Shown here piece after piece: positions 23,235-35,293 of a stretch of DNA of 64,000 nucleotides (within the stretch, counting starts at the first letter, position 1; the number at the start of each line of letters is the position of its first letter). Origin of the DNA: Diadema setosum (Eukaryota > Echinodermata > Echinoidea > Diadematoida > Diadematidae). The notes beneath the pieces were generated by a model. It was not told the origin of the DNA. It saw only the letters and a program-made list of their open reading frames with translations, and did not search any database. The DNA lies in the NCBI RefSeq assembly GCF_964275005.1, contig NC_092704.1, positions 12,030,871 through 12,094,870 of the forward strand, in the 5' to 3' direction. A program made the position numbers and the translations under genes.

Positions 23235-23433
23235 GACATTTGCTCCTGCGACAATTGCTCCTGTCTTATTTTTCGAGGACTTAGGGTTAGGGTTAGGTTT
23301 GTGATAGGGCTTTAGGCTTAGTTTCATGTGAGGATTAGGACTAAGGTTAGGGATACGTTTGTGCGTAGAAATTATGTTTGGCTTTATATCGTGCAGATAT
23401 TTTGGGGGAACAATTGTCTCAGGGGCAAATGTC
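23235..23433. mobile_element. MITE-like element carrying TTAGGG-type repeats
   Basis: A 27-bp imperfect terminal inverted repeat: the left end begins GACATTTGCTCC and the right end finishes GGGGCAAATGTC, with ACAATTG conserved in both. The 199-bp body holds three head-to-tail copies of a TTAGGG-type hexamer at about 23281-23298 plus decayed copies (GGCTTAG, AGGTTAGGG) to 23352. Confidence 0.75.
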
Positions 23434-25321
23434 ATGGACCGTTGAAAGTACCTGTAGGTTGGTCTTTATTGTCCAAAAATAGAATTCAAAACTGCTCAGT
23501 GGAGGTCAGTTGGTCAGTGTTTTCCTTGTCGTCTTCAAACTAAAGGGCTTAACGTGTTTCTTACTGCCATAACCGTAGGGAAAGAGACATTAATACACAA
23601 GAAATCAACCGTAAAATCAAAAGCAGCAAAGTGCAAAAGTCACCAGTCGAAAGAACAATATGTGTCATGTATATTCCATTCCAGTAGAAAAGCTCTTTCC
23701 GGATTCTCATTTCACTAAATTAATCTTTCTCTCATTGGTAATTCTATAATGTCATCAATATCTACGTTGTATTTTGCATTTTTTCTAAGTTTTGATACCC
23801 GTGTCACTTCGATATTATTGTGATTCTTAGGGTTAGAAAATAAGTAAATGACAAGAAAAAATATGTACATGACATGATCTTTGAGAGCATGAATCCCATG
23901 GATTAATTTCGTGTCAATAATTTGAGTCTAGTTCTCAGAACAATCTTAAAGATGTGAATGCACCGTCATACACCATAGTCTCTTGCATACCACGAGAGTT
24001 GGGGTAATGTTTACTTTCAAAGAGCTTATTGTAAGTGTTCAGATAAAGGGAAGATGTTGTACTTATGACTGAAAAATAGATTTCTGCTTCGCAGGGCGGC
24101 TGGAGTTCTGCTTCTACACCTGGCGGTGAGGGCCTAAAAACAGGCGCAGGTCATGTTAGTTATCGGTTGAATATGATTATTCTCTTTGGCATGTAAACGA
24201 ATTCAAGTAATTGTAGGGGTATAAGCTGTAAAAATATGTACTGGCGAAATATACCAATCCTGAACTTAAATTTTGACCACAGGAAGCGATTGTAATAAGC
24301 TTCATTTGATGATATTTCATTTTAAGGATGTACAATTGTTTGAGTGATTTCATGAATCAAGGCAAAGAAAAAAAAATACGAACAAGGCTTCGTGTTTTCA
24401 TCTTGTTGTCCAATAGTACAGCGCAACGAGTATCATTTCAGGTAGAATGAGCGTTTTATAAGAGTCTCTATTAGCACTAGGATTTTGCTCCTCTTTTTTT
24501 AACAGCGTATAGAAAAGGTAGGTGCATGGAGAGAGTACAATATCATTGAAGCAAAGAGCTTGTAATATTGTTCTCTTCTTTGTGGAAATTATCATTGAAT
24601 CATATGTGGATAATTAAAGAACTGCCATTTGGAAAAAAAAAAAGACACAGCTAAATTTGAACATGATGATTCAAACATTTCCCCGAGTAGTTTATTATAT
24701 GCGGTCACGGTTTATACCTTAGGTGTTTGAATTCTTTGTGGAGTTTTGTGACTCACTAACATTGATTACGGTATAGACACACCATTACGCTTGAATGCAT
24801 GTTTCCAAGGTGGTCTAAGGTGAAGGCATGTACTAAGTCGAACTCAGCAAAATAAAAATGCGAAATGAAAACACAACACATTGATGCTTGAACAGAAAAA
24901 AAGTTTTATTTCAAATCCGAAAAATCACAAAGTGTACAGTACTGAAAGGGCTGGCCTTTCAAAGCAAAAGTTTCCATCACGAGTTATACCGAGTTACATC
25001 AAGGAACCAGCTTTACATGAGAGTGTTATGACATGAAAAACCATCGCAAATTGTTTGATTTGAGCAATACCAACAATAAACTCAATACAAAAGACTATAG
25101 GCCTACTAATATTAAACAGACGAAAGCAGTGAAACGTATTACGTACTGCAGCAAATGTAAATGAAGCCCACACAATGTTACAGGCATTGGGCCAAAGTCT
25201 TATAACCATTATGTCATGTATGTCACAGAGAATAGGCACTTACGTGTAAAAACATCGCAAATAAAAGGTAGGCTTTATAACAAAAGTGAATTTGACAAAC
25301 AAATTAGGAAACAAATTGAAA
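23434..25321. other. Intergenic sequence; no supported gene
   Basis: Mostly AT-rich unique sequence. Near 24905 the minus strand carries AATAAAA followed by a T-rich tract, which could be the 3' end of a minus-strand transcript. The 81-codon minus frame at 24994-25239 has no recognisable domain. Confidence 0.35.
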
Positions 25322-26049
25322 CTAGAAATGTCGCTTTGGCGACTGGTATGCCTCCGCCATAATGCATGATTTTCCCAATAGGTCTAGATAGTACATGTGG
25401 ACAATGTGTGACTACATTTTCACAAAATTGGCAAAATATTGAAATAACAAATTTGTCACAAATGTGTTGAATGTTCACCTTCCTTGACCTAGGTTTAATT
25501 GGATGAATAGGAGAGCATGTATCTAGGGATTTAAGGACTTTAACTTGACTTTGACCCATTCACACATTTAGGCATTGAGTAATTTTCAAGGTACAGGTGT
25601 GGAGAATTGGTGTGAATTTCTGAATTGAATAGTAAATTGTTACCATTTTCATCTGGCCCTTGACCCTAAAATTCATAAGATAATCACTTTCAGGTAGAAC
25701 ATGCATAATATGTACTAAGTTTCAAGATAACTTGAACCACTTCCGAGATATGGAGGAAAAAGTTAGTTCAGCACTTTCACTTGATCTTTGACCTTTTGAC
25801 CTTTGAGGCAAAAAAAGAAGAAAAAAAACTTTCCAGAGAATTTCTATTAGGTTACACATGCATACACCAAGTGTTAAAAAAAAATAACCCTGCTGGCATT
25901 GCATAAATATGAGGGAAATAGTAAAATTTTGAAGTGTTGCACTTGACCTTTGACCCCTGACCTTTGACCCCATGAACCCTACATTCTCTAGATAATCAAT
26001 TCCAGTCAGTACATGTATATACTATGTTCAATGAAGATACCTTGAACAA

Positions 26050-26870
26050 TTTTCCAAGGTACAGAGAAAAAAAAAGAAGCTTTAATATTTCACTTGACCT
26101 TTTGACCTTTGACCTCATGACCTAAACTTTCACCAGAGAATCTTAATTGGGTAATACATGTATACACTAAGTTTCAAGAAAATATCTTCAGGCATTCAAT
26201 AGATATGGTGGAAATAGGGATATTTTATGTATTTGACCCTGACCTTTTGACCTTTGACCTTTGACCTCATGACCCAAACCTTCACCAGAGAATCTTAATT
26301 GGGTAATACATGTATACACTAAGTTTCAAGAAAATATCTTCAGGCATTCAATAGATATGGTGGAAATAGTGATATTTTATGTATTTGACCCTGACCTTTT
26401 GACCTTTGACCTTTGACCTCATGACCCAAACCTTCACCAGAGAGAGAATCTTAATTGGGTAATACATGTATACACTAAGTTTCAAGAAAATATCTTCGGG
26501 CATTCAATAGATATGGTGGAAAAAGTGAAATTTTATGTATTTGACCCTGACCTTTTGACCTTTGACCACATGACCCAAACTTTCACCAGAGAATTTTAAT
26601 TGGGTAATACATGTATACACTAAGTTTCAAGAAAATATCTTCAGGCATTCAATAGATATGGTGGAAATAGTGAAATTTTTATGTATTTGACCCTGACCTT
26701 TTGACCTTTGACCTTTGACCTCATGACCCAAACTTTCACCAGAGAATCTTAATTGGGTAATACATGTGTACACTAGGTTTCAAGAAAATATCTTCAGGCA
26801 TTCAATAGATATGGTGGAAATAGTGAAATTTTATGTATTTGACCTTGACCTTTTGACCTTTGACCTTGAG
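26050..26870. repeat. Central tandem repeat of copy 1, about 150-bp unit
   Basis: Five units marked by TTAATTGGGTAATACATG at about 26143, 26295, 26450, 26595 and 26749, each with CACTA(A/G)GTTTCAAG, ATAGATATGGTGGAAA and TGACCTTTTGACCTTTGACC. Offsets are about 145-155 bases. Units are highly alike, indicating recent expansion inside the element. Confidence 0.88.
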
Positions 26871-26987
26871 CATGTGCACCCAAAAGTTGATAGGGACAAC
26901 TTCACCCCCTAATACACATACATGCCAAGTTTTATTAGGATACCATAACAGGTTTTGATAGTTACCTTGTCCACAAAATTCATTACA

Positions 26988-27063
26988 GACGGACGGAAGG
27001 ACGGACGGACGGACGCTACGACGGACGGACGGACGGACGGAAGGACGGACGGACGGACGGACA
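26988..27063. repeat. (GGAC)n microsatellite inside copy 1
   Basis: GACG/GGAC tetranucleotide run next to the element's 5' end. Arg/Pro/Ser/Val-rich frames here are artefacts. Confidence 0.9.
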
Positions 27064-27109
27064 ACCCGAAAACATAATGCCTCCGGCACCACTTCGTGGC
27101 GGAGGCATA

Positions 27110-28778
27110 AGAATAGACACTATAGACGCACGTGTAAACACGAAGCAATAACGTTAAAACTGCTTATTACTAATTATCAAAACCTAACAGTACACCTTGT
27201 ATGGCAAAGCGAGGTACAGACTAAGCGAAGAAGCGGTTCAAGCATGTTACCATATTGAAAAAAAAAGGATGAATTAAATACTAAATTTGCGAGTTCCCCG
27301 CTTGAGAAAGCTTTAAATCTGTAAGTAAGGAATATACGATATTAAGAAAGTGATGTGTCGGGCCTCCATTTTTATGTTTCAGTGACCCAATTTTTATGTT
27401 TTTCTCACTCAGAAAATGGAAAATTAAATCGTGGCCCAGTGCTTCACAAATGTATCCATTTCAGCAGATAGTATGTACGGCAGAACTCAACTGAATTGAA
27501 ACGTCTGTCAACCGAGCTGAAATGTCTATTCCACGGCCAAACTATTCATGACCATCTTTAAATAATCTTACGTTTATATTTCCAACAATGATACTGTAAG
27601 TATATCCCTTGATGATGATATCAAAGTATCATGAATACAATATATTATGTTATCATTGAAATAGTTTATTTCTTTTTAATGGCTAAATTCAATACACTGT
27701 ACTACAGGATGTAAAACTTTAAATAATTTCGGGTGACATTTGAATTCCTCAGTCATAATTATACCTGCAAACAATCAAGGTTTATGATAATTATCAAAGT
27801 TTATAATCACTGAAATGTGTGACAGAATGATTCAATTTAGTTCGTAGTCACAGTAAGTGGTATTTGACACACTTTGTCATACTATCACAGCTTCTTATTG
27901 TATTGTTCTAGCACTTCTAATGTTGTTCAAATCATTTTTTAGTATTTCTTATTTTGATTTCTGTGGGAAAACGCGGGAATTTGATGAAGAAAAGTTACTA
28001 TCGAGCCATGATATGTGTGTGTGAGAGAGAGTGTGTGTGTACCTCACAGAAGCTAAGAGTCAGTAAGAAACAAATAAGATAAGCCATGATCGAAAGAGAA
28101 ACTGTGCATGATGATCTCTGGAAAGCACTAAATCTTGTAGGGAAGCTAGGACACATACACGGCAACGCACTTCTTTCCTAAGGACAACGAGACATCTTTC
28201 TTATTTGATTCTCTTCTTCTTTTTACGATGCCTCCATGAAAGCGTTACGGTACAAGGTATACCAAGGTATTTAGTCAGACTTGAGAATTATTGTTAAAAG
28301 CACTTTATCAAAGGGTGACTGCGGCCAATATACGTTTACTTCTATAGTTTATTATAGATGTACAAGATTACTAGTACTTTACTTAAATGGAAAGGGTTGT
28401 ATTTAGAGAATACAATAATGAAACCTTATACAGTGAGACAGCGCAACAAACACTGAAATAATTAAAATGTATAAACACACCGAAAACCAACTGATGCAAG
28501 TCTACAAGTGACCAACACCGTATACAATGTTCAAGATAAACCTTGAATATATAATTTGCTTCTGTAATTGTTTAGCCGGCTTTGAGTTGAGATTATTCTC
28601 AAGTAATAAGTCTAAATCGAGAAAAAAAAAAATAGACATACACATATATAAACACATAGGAAAGTAAAACATGACATACTAGAAGCAAAGCAGATAATAT
28701 GAATTGATGATTGTAAGGGCATGCAGGTCGGAGGGAAATCTTGTCAACCATGTCAAAAGACGATCGGTAATTTAATTT
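27110..28778. other. Region downstream of the mucin-like gene; candidate 3' UTR
   Basis: No ORF with recognised content. On the minus strand an AATAAA lies at 28348-28353, about 430 bases after the stop of the mucin-like gene; it is a plausible poly(A) signal but is not proven. A (TG)n/(GA)n run lies near 28012-28040. Confidence 0.4.
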
Positions 28779-29086
28779 TTACGCAATGCGACCATTTTCA
28801 CATTCCATGCACATGCACTGCGTTACGAATTCGACGGACTGCGGATCGCTTGGTGTATAAGCCCCCCCGGAGCTGCCGCACTCCATTTCAACGTCTTGGA
28901 AGGTTGTCTGCAAGACTTGGCAGCACCGACAGTCTACGACGCGATTCTCGTCCTCCGATGATTCACACGTCCCCGAGCAGGTCCCGACGCGAACAGGTTG
29001 GGTGGAACGACATTGGCCCTTCATTATGATTTTCTCCGTGTAGGAGACTTCACACGAAGTCGTTGGCTGCGGTTCTGGTAGGGCCT
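28779..29086 (-). CDS. Terminal exon: C-terminal cystine-knot (CTCK) domain
   Basis: The last coding exon has acceptor TTTTACAG just right of 29086 and a TAA at 28779-28781. It encodes about 100 residues with eleven cysteines, including CSGTC, DCRCC and CMCMEC, the spacing of the C-terminal cystine knot of VWF and gel-forming mucins. In those proteins this domain makes disulfide dimers in the ER. The exon starts with two bases completing a Glu codon with the preceding VWC exon. The protein ends soon after the last Cys, as usual for this family. Confidence 0.88.
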
Positions 29087-29176
29087 CTGTAAAACGTAAA
29101 ATGTAAAGAGTTAATGGCGGGGCCACCTTTATCAAGTGCTCATTTACCAAAAAAACGAAAACAAAACCAGAAACAA

Positions 29177-29177
<1 letters not shown>

Positions 29178-29221
<44 letters not shown>

Positions 29222-29222
29222 A
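29178..29222. repeat. (CAA)n microsatellite in intron
   Basis: Pure trinucleotide run in the last intron. The poly-Val frame on the minus strand is an artefact of it. Confidence 0.9.
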
Positions 29223-30181
29223 AACAAAAACCACATATTATACAAAGACAAAAGTGTTTAACCCGGTGAAGTGGTCCCACCTCACATCCAACTGGACCCC
29301 ATGGAATCCAGCTTAACGTAGCTGAATATGGGCTACTGCGTATCCAGCCATCTTCTCAGATGGAAATGAACAAACAAACAGACAAAATGAGAACATGGAC
29401 GAAAGGCGGAGAAATGATACCGCTTTGACAGGGTTTTTCTATTTGCTGTAATTTATGATAGAAGAGCTCTTTATATGCATATAAATAATTGGGTGACTAC
29501 AATTATATTACTCTCTCTGCAAAAAGTACATCGCAGCAAACATTTTTCTCAACACATGACTATTAAGTCCTACAATTCAGAGCTGTCACAAGATAAACAA
29601 CATAACAAAACGATTACAATGATACATTAAAACTGGAATGAAAAAAAAATATAAAGTAAAGGGGTCTAACAGTTGTATGTACATTCCCATCTGAGGCATA
29701 CTGTTCTTTTCATTGCTCTCAAAATGAAACAGACAAACAAAAACAAGTAAACAAGACGAGGCCCTATGACGTCATATCCCTGCAGACACTTTGGTGAACA
29801 ATATGCTGCTGTCGTTTCCGCCTAGATGGCCCCAAATCTATGATTTACACGGTTATCTTGTGAAACAATACAAACATAATGTTATTTTCCGGGTACCAAA
29901 CTATTCACGATATCCTGTGATTATGAGCATACGAGGGTTCGTATATTGTAAGTAATTCTACTGCTATTGGTACCGATAGCAGTCACTATTTTGATTATTC
30001 CATTGAAACGTTACTTGTTGCTTTATCGTATAAGAGATCATTAGAGATACTAATATAATTGTAGTCACCCATTTATTTCTAACGCGCTGAGCTGTAGTAT
30101 CGATTCATTGTTCATGATTCTTTTTTATATGTTGTATTGTTTCCATATTTCTGCGTCAGAGACACAGCGGGATGTTCTTAC

Positions 30182-30224
30182 CACATCGGGGGCAACACTG
30201 GTCCTCAACGTAGATCAGGTTACC
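30182..30224 (-). CDS. VWC domain exon 3 (CCPxC end)
   Basis: A 43-base exon with acceptor ATCATACAG and donor GTAAGA. It encodes GNLIYVEDQCCPRC, the closing CC-P-x-C of a von Willebrand type C domain. It starts in phase 0 and ends in phase 1, fitting both neighbours. Confidence 0.85.
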
Positions 30225-30578
30225 CTGTATGATAAACATACGATCCGTGGTTAATGTTTGTTTGTTTGGGTGTTTTTTTTTTGGAAAAAAAAAGTGTTAC
30301 AAGTGTTATTCTATATTCTTTGTTAACATAATTCTTGCACTGAAATTAAAGTAAAGCACATTGTATTAAAGTACACATTTAAAGTTTATCATCTCGTAGT
30401 AGTTCAAAGCATTATTGTTTTTTATTTGTTTATCAACAGACTAATTGATGCGCTCAAGTTATAAAGACAGTCAAGTTAATGCATAATAATTACACATTTT
30501 TTTCCTTAATTTTCCGAAGACAAAGGCCCTTTAATAGTAAACAAAAAATGCGTTGTAATCGCGTGAAAAATCACTCAC

Positions 30579-30686
30579 GTTACAGGTGGTATTGCAACGG
30601 ACTGGTTGAACCCGGAAACCATCGTCTGCGGAACACGTCATCTCAACGCAACCCCTGCCGTCAGGGCTCGGTATCTGCTCATCAAA
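30579..30686 (-). CDS. VWC domain exon 2
   Basis: A 108-base exon (36 codons, phase 0 at both ends) with acceptor TTATTCTTAG and donor GTGAGT. It encodes the middle of the VWC domain, with GRGCVEMTC and VRCNTTCN. Joined to the exons on both sides it gives one complete VWC module. Confidence 0.85.
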
Positions 30687-31302
30687 CTAAGAATAAATAA
30701 CCAGAAACCATTAATTGTTATTGTTCTTTCCATTTCCTCATGATAATGTTGGTGATGTTGCACGCTGGTACACAGAATATCAGAAGTAACATTAAAGGGA
30801 AATTGACCTAGGATCGGATCCACCCACGTTTTTCCTACCTGCCATGCTCCACACTCAATAATAAAACAGATTCGTACAAGTACACTTGTTCATCGAAATT
30901 TTTGAAATAATGTCAATAGCAGTTCGTCATTGGATTCGGACATTGTCCCTGGCCAATTCCGCCTATTAATACATACGCTTTACGCTGTATAACTTCCTGT
31001 AATGAAGTGGTCTGCCTTGACTGAAACTTCACTACCTTTACAACATCCATCTTCGTAATAATGATGGCGGCCTCCGTCACACCATCAAACATCGCCATCC
31101 AACAGCGCCTTCTTAAATCTGTGGTCCCTCTACCTTTGACCATTTGTTTTTAATTTTTGTTTAGCATCCCATACAGCTTAATAAACAGATATTCATCCCA
31201 AATAATTGCTATTTTTAAGTCTTGAATAAATCATCATTTAAAAGGAAAGAAAACTGTATGTTGTACAAACTGAAGTCTCTGAGAAAACGAAAACACATTT
31301 TT

Positions 31303-32597
31303 ATGCCTCCGCCACGAAGTGGTGCCGGAGGCATTATGTTTTCGGGTTGTCCGTCCGTCCGTCCGTACGTCCGTCCGCATTCGTTTACGCGATAACTTGA
31401 GAAATATTGACTGGAATTTTATCAAACTTGGTCCAATTATAAAGTATGATGGGACAATTATTTGATTAGATTTTGGGTGAAATCACCCTAAGGTCATAGG
31501 TCAAAGGTCAAGGTCAAATCATGAAATTGTATCCGTTTACGCGATAACTCAAGACTGGATGGAGTAAATTTCACCAAACTCTGTCCGAGGATGATGTATG
31601 ATGGGACAATTACATGATTAGTTTTTTAGTGAAATCGGACAGAGGTCAAAGGTCAAAAATCAAGCTCAAATCCTAAAATTTATCTGTTTGTGTGATAACT
31701 CAAAACTGGATGAAGCAGCTTTCACCAAACTTGGTCCAAGTATGATGTATGATGGGGCAATTAGTTGAGGAGATTTTAATGACATTGCCAAGAGGTCAAA
31801 GGTCAAAATGTCAAGGTCAAATGCTAAAAATGTTGCTATTTCCCCCATATCTATGCAATGCCCAAAGGTATTTTATTGAAACTTAGTGCAGACATGTACT
31901 ACTGCGTAAAGATTCTCCAGAGAGAGTTTCATGTCATAATGTTAAAGGTCAAAAGGTCAAAGGTTAGGTGAAAATGTTACAATTTCACTTTTCTCGCAAA
32001 TGGTTCAATGCATCTTCATGGAACTTGATACATATGCATGTACTGACTGGCAGGGATTATCTAGGGAATTTTAAAGGGGTCATGGGTCAATAGTCAGGGG
32101 TCAGAGGTCAAGGTCAACTCCATAAGATTTTACTGTTTCTTTCATAGGCATATACTACCGTTGTATATGCAATGCTTGCATTATTAGTTTTAAAACTTAA
32201 TATATACATGTATTACCTAATGGAGATTCTCTGGGAAATTTCCAGCCAGAAGGCCAAAGGTCAAAGGTTAAGGGTCAAAGGTCAGGTTTAAATGAAAAAA
32301 AAATTATTTTGTGCTGTAATTACACTCGTTCTTCATACCTTGAATATTACTCAATGCATAAACATATAACAGGGTCGGTCAGAAGTCAAGTAAAAATCCT
32401 CAATTCCCCAAATATGTGTACCTGCACTCTTAGACAATTATAGCAAACCCATTTTGAGGAAAGTGAACATTCAAGACATTTCTGACAAACCTGTCATATC
32501 AATATTTTGCCAGTTATGTGAAGACATTGTGCTATACAACTATTGGTAGAATCATGCATTATGGCGGAGGCATCAGTCGCCATAGCGACATTTCTAG
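31303..32597 (+). mobile_element. Helentron-like non-autonomous element, copy 2, inside an intron
   Basis: Same family as 25322-27109 but in the opposite orientation, inserted in the intron between the first two VWC exons. It begins ATGCCTCCGCC with the same imperfect hairpin and (GTCC)n, and ends with GGCGGAGGCAT, a hairpin (GTCGC, CATA, GCGAC) and CTAG at 32594-32597 followed by T. The middle has tandem units with TGTATGATGGGACAATTA (or GGGGCAATTA) and GGTCAAAGGTCAA. No ORF. Confidence 0.68.
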
Positions 32598-32840
32598 TTG
32601 TTATTATTATTATTTCATTTGGCAGAAAACATACAATACACAATCAATTACAAAACTCAAAATGATCAATCAATACAATAACACAAAACATACCTAAACA
32701 CTGGATGCACCTGACAGGGCTGCCAGGCATTGGGCAAAGTTAACTAAATAACTGTAGTCCGCGGACCGCCCTAACCTATATCCATTCCAGGCACATCCAG
32801 TGTTACAGATTTATGTGCCACTGATTATCATAATAAAATA
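32598..32840 (-). mobile_element. Possible non-LTR retroelement 3' end next to copy 2
   Basis: On the minus strand this ends in GCCAAATGAAATAATAATAA, like the simple-repeat tail of some non-LTR elements. It carries an inverted repeat with arms AACACTGGATG (about 32698) and CATCCAGTGTT (about 32794). No reverse transcriptase is visible; family unknown. Confidence 0.35.
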
Positions 32841-32944
32841 TTCATACATATGCCTTTTAAAATATCTTGCATGAAAATACAAACTATGTAAAAATCCTTG
32901 TATATTTCACAAAGACAGAGAAAAAAAAAACACCAGTATCTCAC

Positions 32945-32973
32945 CAAGTAGAAGTTCCCGTTCGCCTTACAAC
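32945..32973 (-). CDS. VWC domain exon 1 (29-base micro-exon)
   Basis: Acceptor CTTCCTGACCAG and donor GTGAGA flank 29 bases encoding the end of a Gly codon plus CKANGNFYL, the first Cys of the VWC domain. Phases match 34881-35049 upstream (phase 1) and 30579-30686 downstream (phase 0). Without it the VWC domain would lack its first Cys, which supports this tiny exon. Confidence 0.78.
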
Positions 32974-33061
32974 CTGGTCAGGAAGAAGTGAGGGGAAAAA
33001 TAACATCGGCATTGGCTTTTGCAGAATATGAACATAACATAACAGAACGTATAACATGAAC

Positions 33062-33088
33062 ATATATATATATATATATATATATATG
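33062..33088. repeat. (TA)n microsatellite in intron
   Basis: Pure TA run. The rest of the intron (33089-34880) shows no supported feature. Confidence 0.9.
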
Positions 33089-34880
33089 TATAAAGATATG
33101 AACACATAACAACTATTTTCATCAAAATGAAAAGAAAAAAAAAAACAATCCATACAAACCTCATGAAACGCAACAATTAGCTACATGCAAAGAGAAAACT
33201 TCGTTTATCTTCAAAAAAAAATATAATCACTTTATACTCAGGTACAAATATACGTCACATATGATACATAAAGAGAAAACCACAATAATACCATTTGACA
33301 GGCAGCTACAAACAGTCTAAATAATATGAATACAGTTCTAGCTAATATTGGATACAAAACCTTTTGTTGTTGTTTTTTTGGCATATATTCATATACTTTC
33401 TTCGCTTGATTTAATGATTGACAAAACTGGCGAAAAATCTAATGAAATCTTTTTATTTTTGTCAGAAGTATTTTGCATACAAATAAACCACATTGTAACA
33501 CTTTACGTTAGAACCAAGTTTAAAAGTACTTCTCATAAAGTTGAGTTTGAATCTGTAAGATAATTTCCTGTATTTGAGAAATTCGTTTATCAACCGTTTC
33601 ACCGAAATGTTATTAGAAATTATGTTATTATTGTGTCTTTTCTATTGTTTCTGCCTTCCCCAATGACTCCATCTTTAACAGTAACATACCCCTTTGCCTT
33701 GGAAGACACTGATCTGTAGTTGTATAAAAGGGAAATAGGAAAGGATTTGATCATAAGTAGGAGATATGGGCAGTCTTGATTACAAAATTACACGTATTCA
33801 TGTGAATGGTGGAGCAATCATATAAAGCTTACAAGCTTGTACGTTCACAGACCTGTACGGTTACAGATTTGTAAGCTCGAAGGCTGATTGGAAATGACTC
33901 TTTAGACAGCCTCCTTAAAAATGTCCAAATGTAACTTAAAAAAAAAACAACAACCCAAAAACGTTGATGACATGAAGGACAGGAATATACAGGAGAGGGA
34001 ATGAAGATAATGTAAAGATCAACTGCCTTAATGAGGACCTATTGGTCATGATAATAATTATATCAACAATTTGTTAAAAACATATCCTTCTACAAGCGGT
34101 TTTGTGATTACGATATACAGAGTAGAGGGCATAAAGACATATCTTATACAGTGACTTGAACAAACCAGTTTTTCCGTAAGCCAACAACTAAGAGTTTGGT
34201 TGCACCCTTAATCATAGTTATTCAGATTTAAAAATTATTCAGGTGTAGAACATGTGTATGAATATGCTCATAAGACCTTGTAAAACAAATGAAGAGTTGT
34301 ATCACAAAACGAGCTAACTTCATTCTTGTTAAGTTGAAATGTTATTTTGTGATTAAAGCTGCTAAAAACAAAGAAAATGATAAGAAAATATGGGATATTT
34401 TTATTCATAACTTCTAGAATATTCCTTGTTATATTACAAGTGAGGTATCACCGGAAAGGTTTTATTTTGCTCTGTCTGACGATGGACATACTTTAAAATG
34501 TGTAAAAATGGCGCCTAGCCCATTTTGCAACGAAGCTCTTCAAATGTATGCTCTATCTTTAATATTCAAAACATTAAATTCTATTTAATTCATTGCCATT
34601 TGCTCTACTGAAACAAGACAAGTCATATGCTTAGAAAGGTACCTCAGTAGCTGAAAGATAAATCTGACTCGATGAATCTCCACATGAATATTTTTATGTC
34701 ACCTGACTGATTTGCCACAGAACCTTCCAACAATATGTCGTTAATTTTGAGAACCGATGAAGCTCTGAAATCTACACAGTACGTAGTTCAGTGCACATGA
34801 AACATCAACCATGTGTCTTGGGCTGCTGTAGTTGAGATCTCCATTGACAACTGATGAAGCTGCCACCGTGCGGAACTTAC

Positions 34881-35049
34881 CGATTGTAACGCAGTACTCA
34901 AACGTTGGCTCGAACGTGAAGTCGCCGAACTGACCGGACCTGGTAAACTGTATCTTGACATCCGTTACATCTGGTGGCAGCAGATTTGATACATTGAACT
35001 CCAGAGTATCTCCCGCCATGGTATCCGGAGGTATCAGAAACTCTGTCAC
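34881..35049 (-). CDS. Extracellular exon before the VWC domain
   Basis: A 169-base exon with acceptor CTTTTCAAAG and donor GTAAGT. It encodes VTEFLIPPDT, LEFNVSNLLPPDVTDVKI and FEPTFEYCVTI, a beta-rich-looking segment with one Cys. I do not recognise a named domain; it may be the second half of a domain begun in the preceding exon. Phase 0 start and phase 1 end fit both neighbours. Confidence 0.78.
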
Positions 35050-35293
35050 CTTTGAAAAGAAAAAAGAAAGAAAGAAGAAATGATTCTTGGTAATGATCCA
35101 AAACAAAATGCACTGACAGATGTACCTCGAAAGGTACGACGATGTTGGTATTTGGGAAATCTGCACAAAAGCTAATTACGAACTGGTTTACCTAATCCAC
35201 TATTTTTCTCTACCAAAAAAAAAGTATCATGATGTCCATTTAAGAACATAGGTCTTTACTCCTGATAGTGCATTGATTCAGCTCGATACTTAC

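Larger units (their letters stand above)
25322..27109 (-). mobile_element. Helentron-like non-autonomous element, copy 1
   Basis: Read on the minus strand, the 5' end is ATGCCTCCGCC, forming an imperfect hairpin with CGGAGGCAT, followed by TTTTCGGGTTGTCCGTCCG and a (GTCC)n tract. The 3' end has the inverted GGCGGAGGCAT, a hairpin (GTCGC, CAAA, GCGAC) and ends CTAG|T. A 5' terminal motif matched by a subterminal 3' inverted copy, plus a terminal hairpin, is the plan of Helentron/Helitron2-type non-autonomous elements. There is no ORF. The centre is a tandem repeat (26050-26870). Confidence 0.65.

Noticed and set aside
23281-23352. Chromosome-end telomere
   Set aside because: Only a few TTAGGG-type units, many decayed, enclosed in an inverted-repeat element with unrelated sequence on both sides.
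24085-24132. Possible small exon between CTTCGCAG and GTGAGG
   Set aside because: Splice-like ends exist, but no neighbouring exon, domain or phase partner supports it.
24994-25239. 81-codon minus-strand ORF near a possible poly(A) signal
   Set aside because: No recognisable domain or repeat elsewhere; length is within chance.
26802-27148. Minus-strand ORFs rich in RPSVRPSV
   Set aside because: Translation of the (GGAC)n microsatellite of the Helentron-like element.
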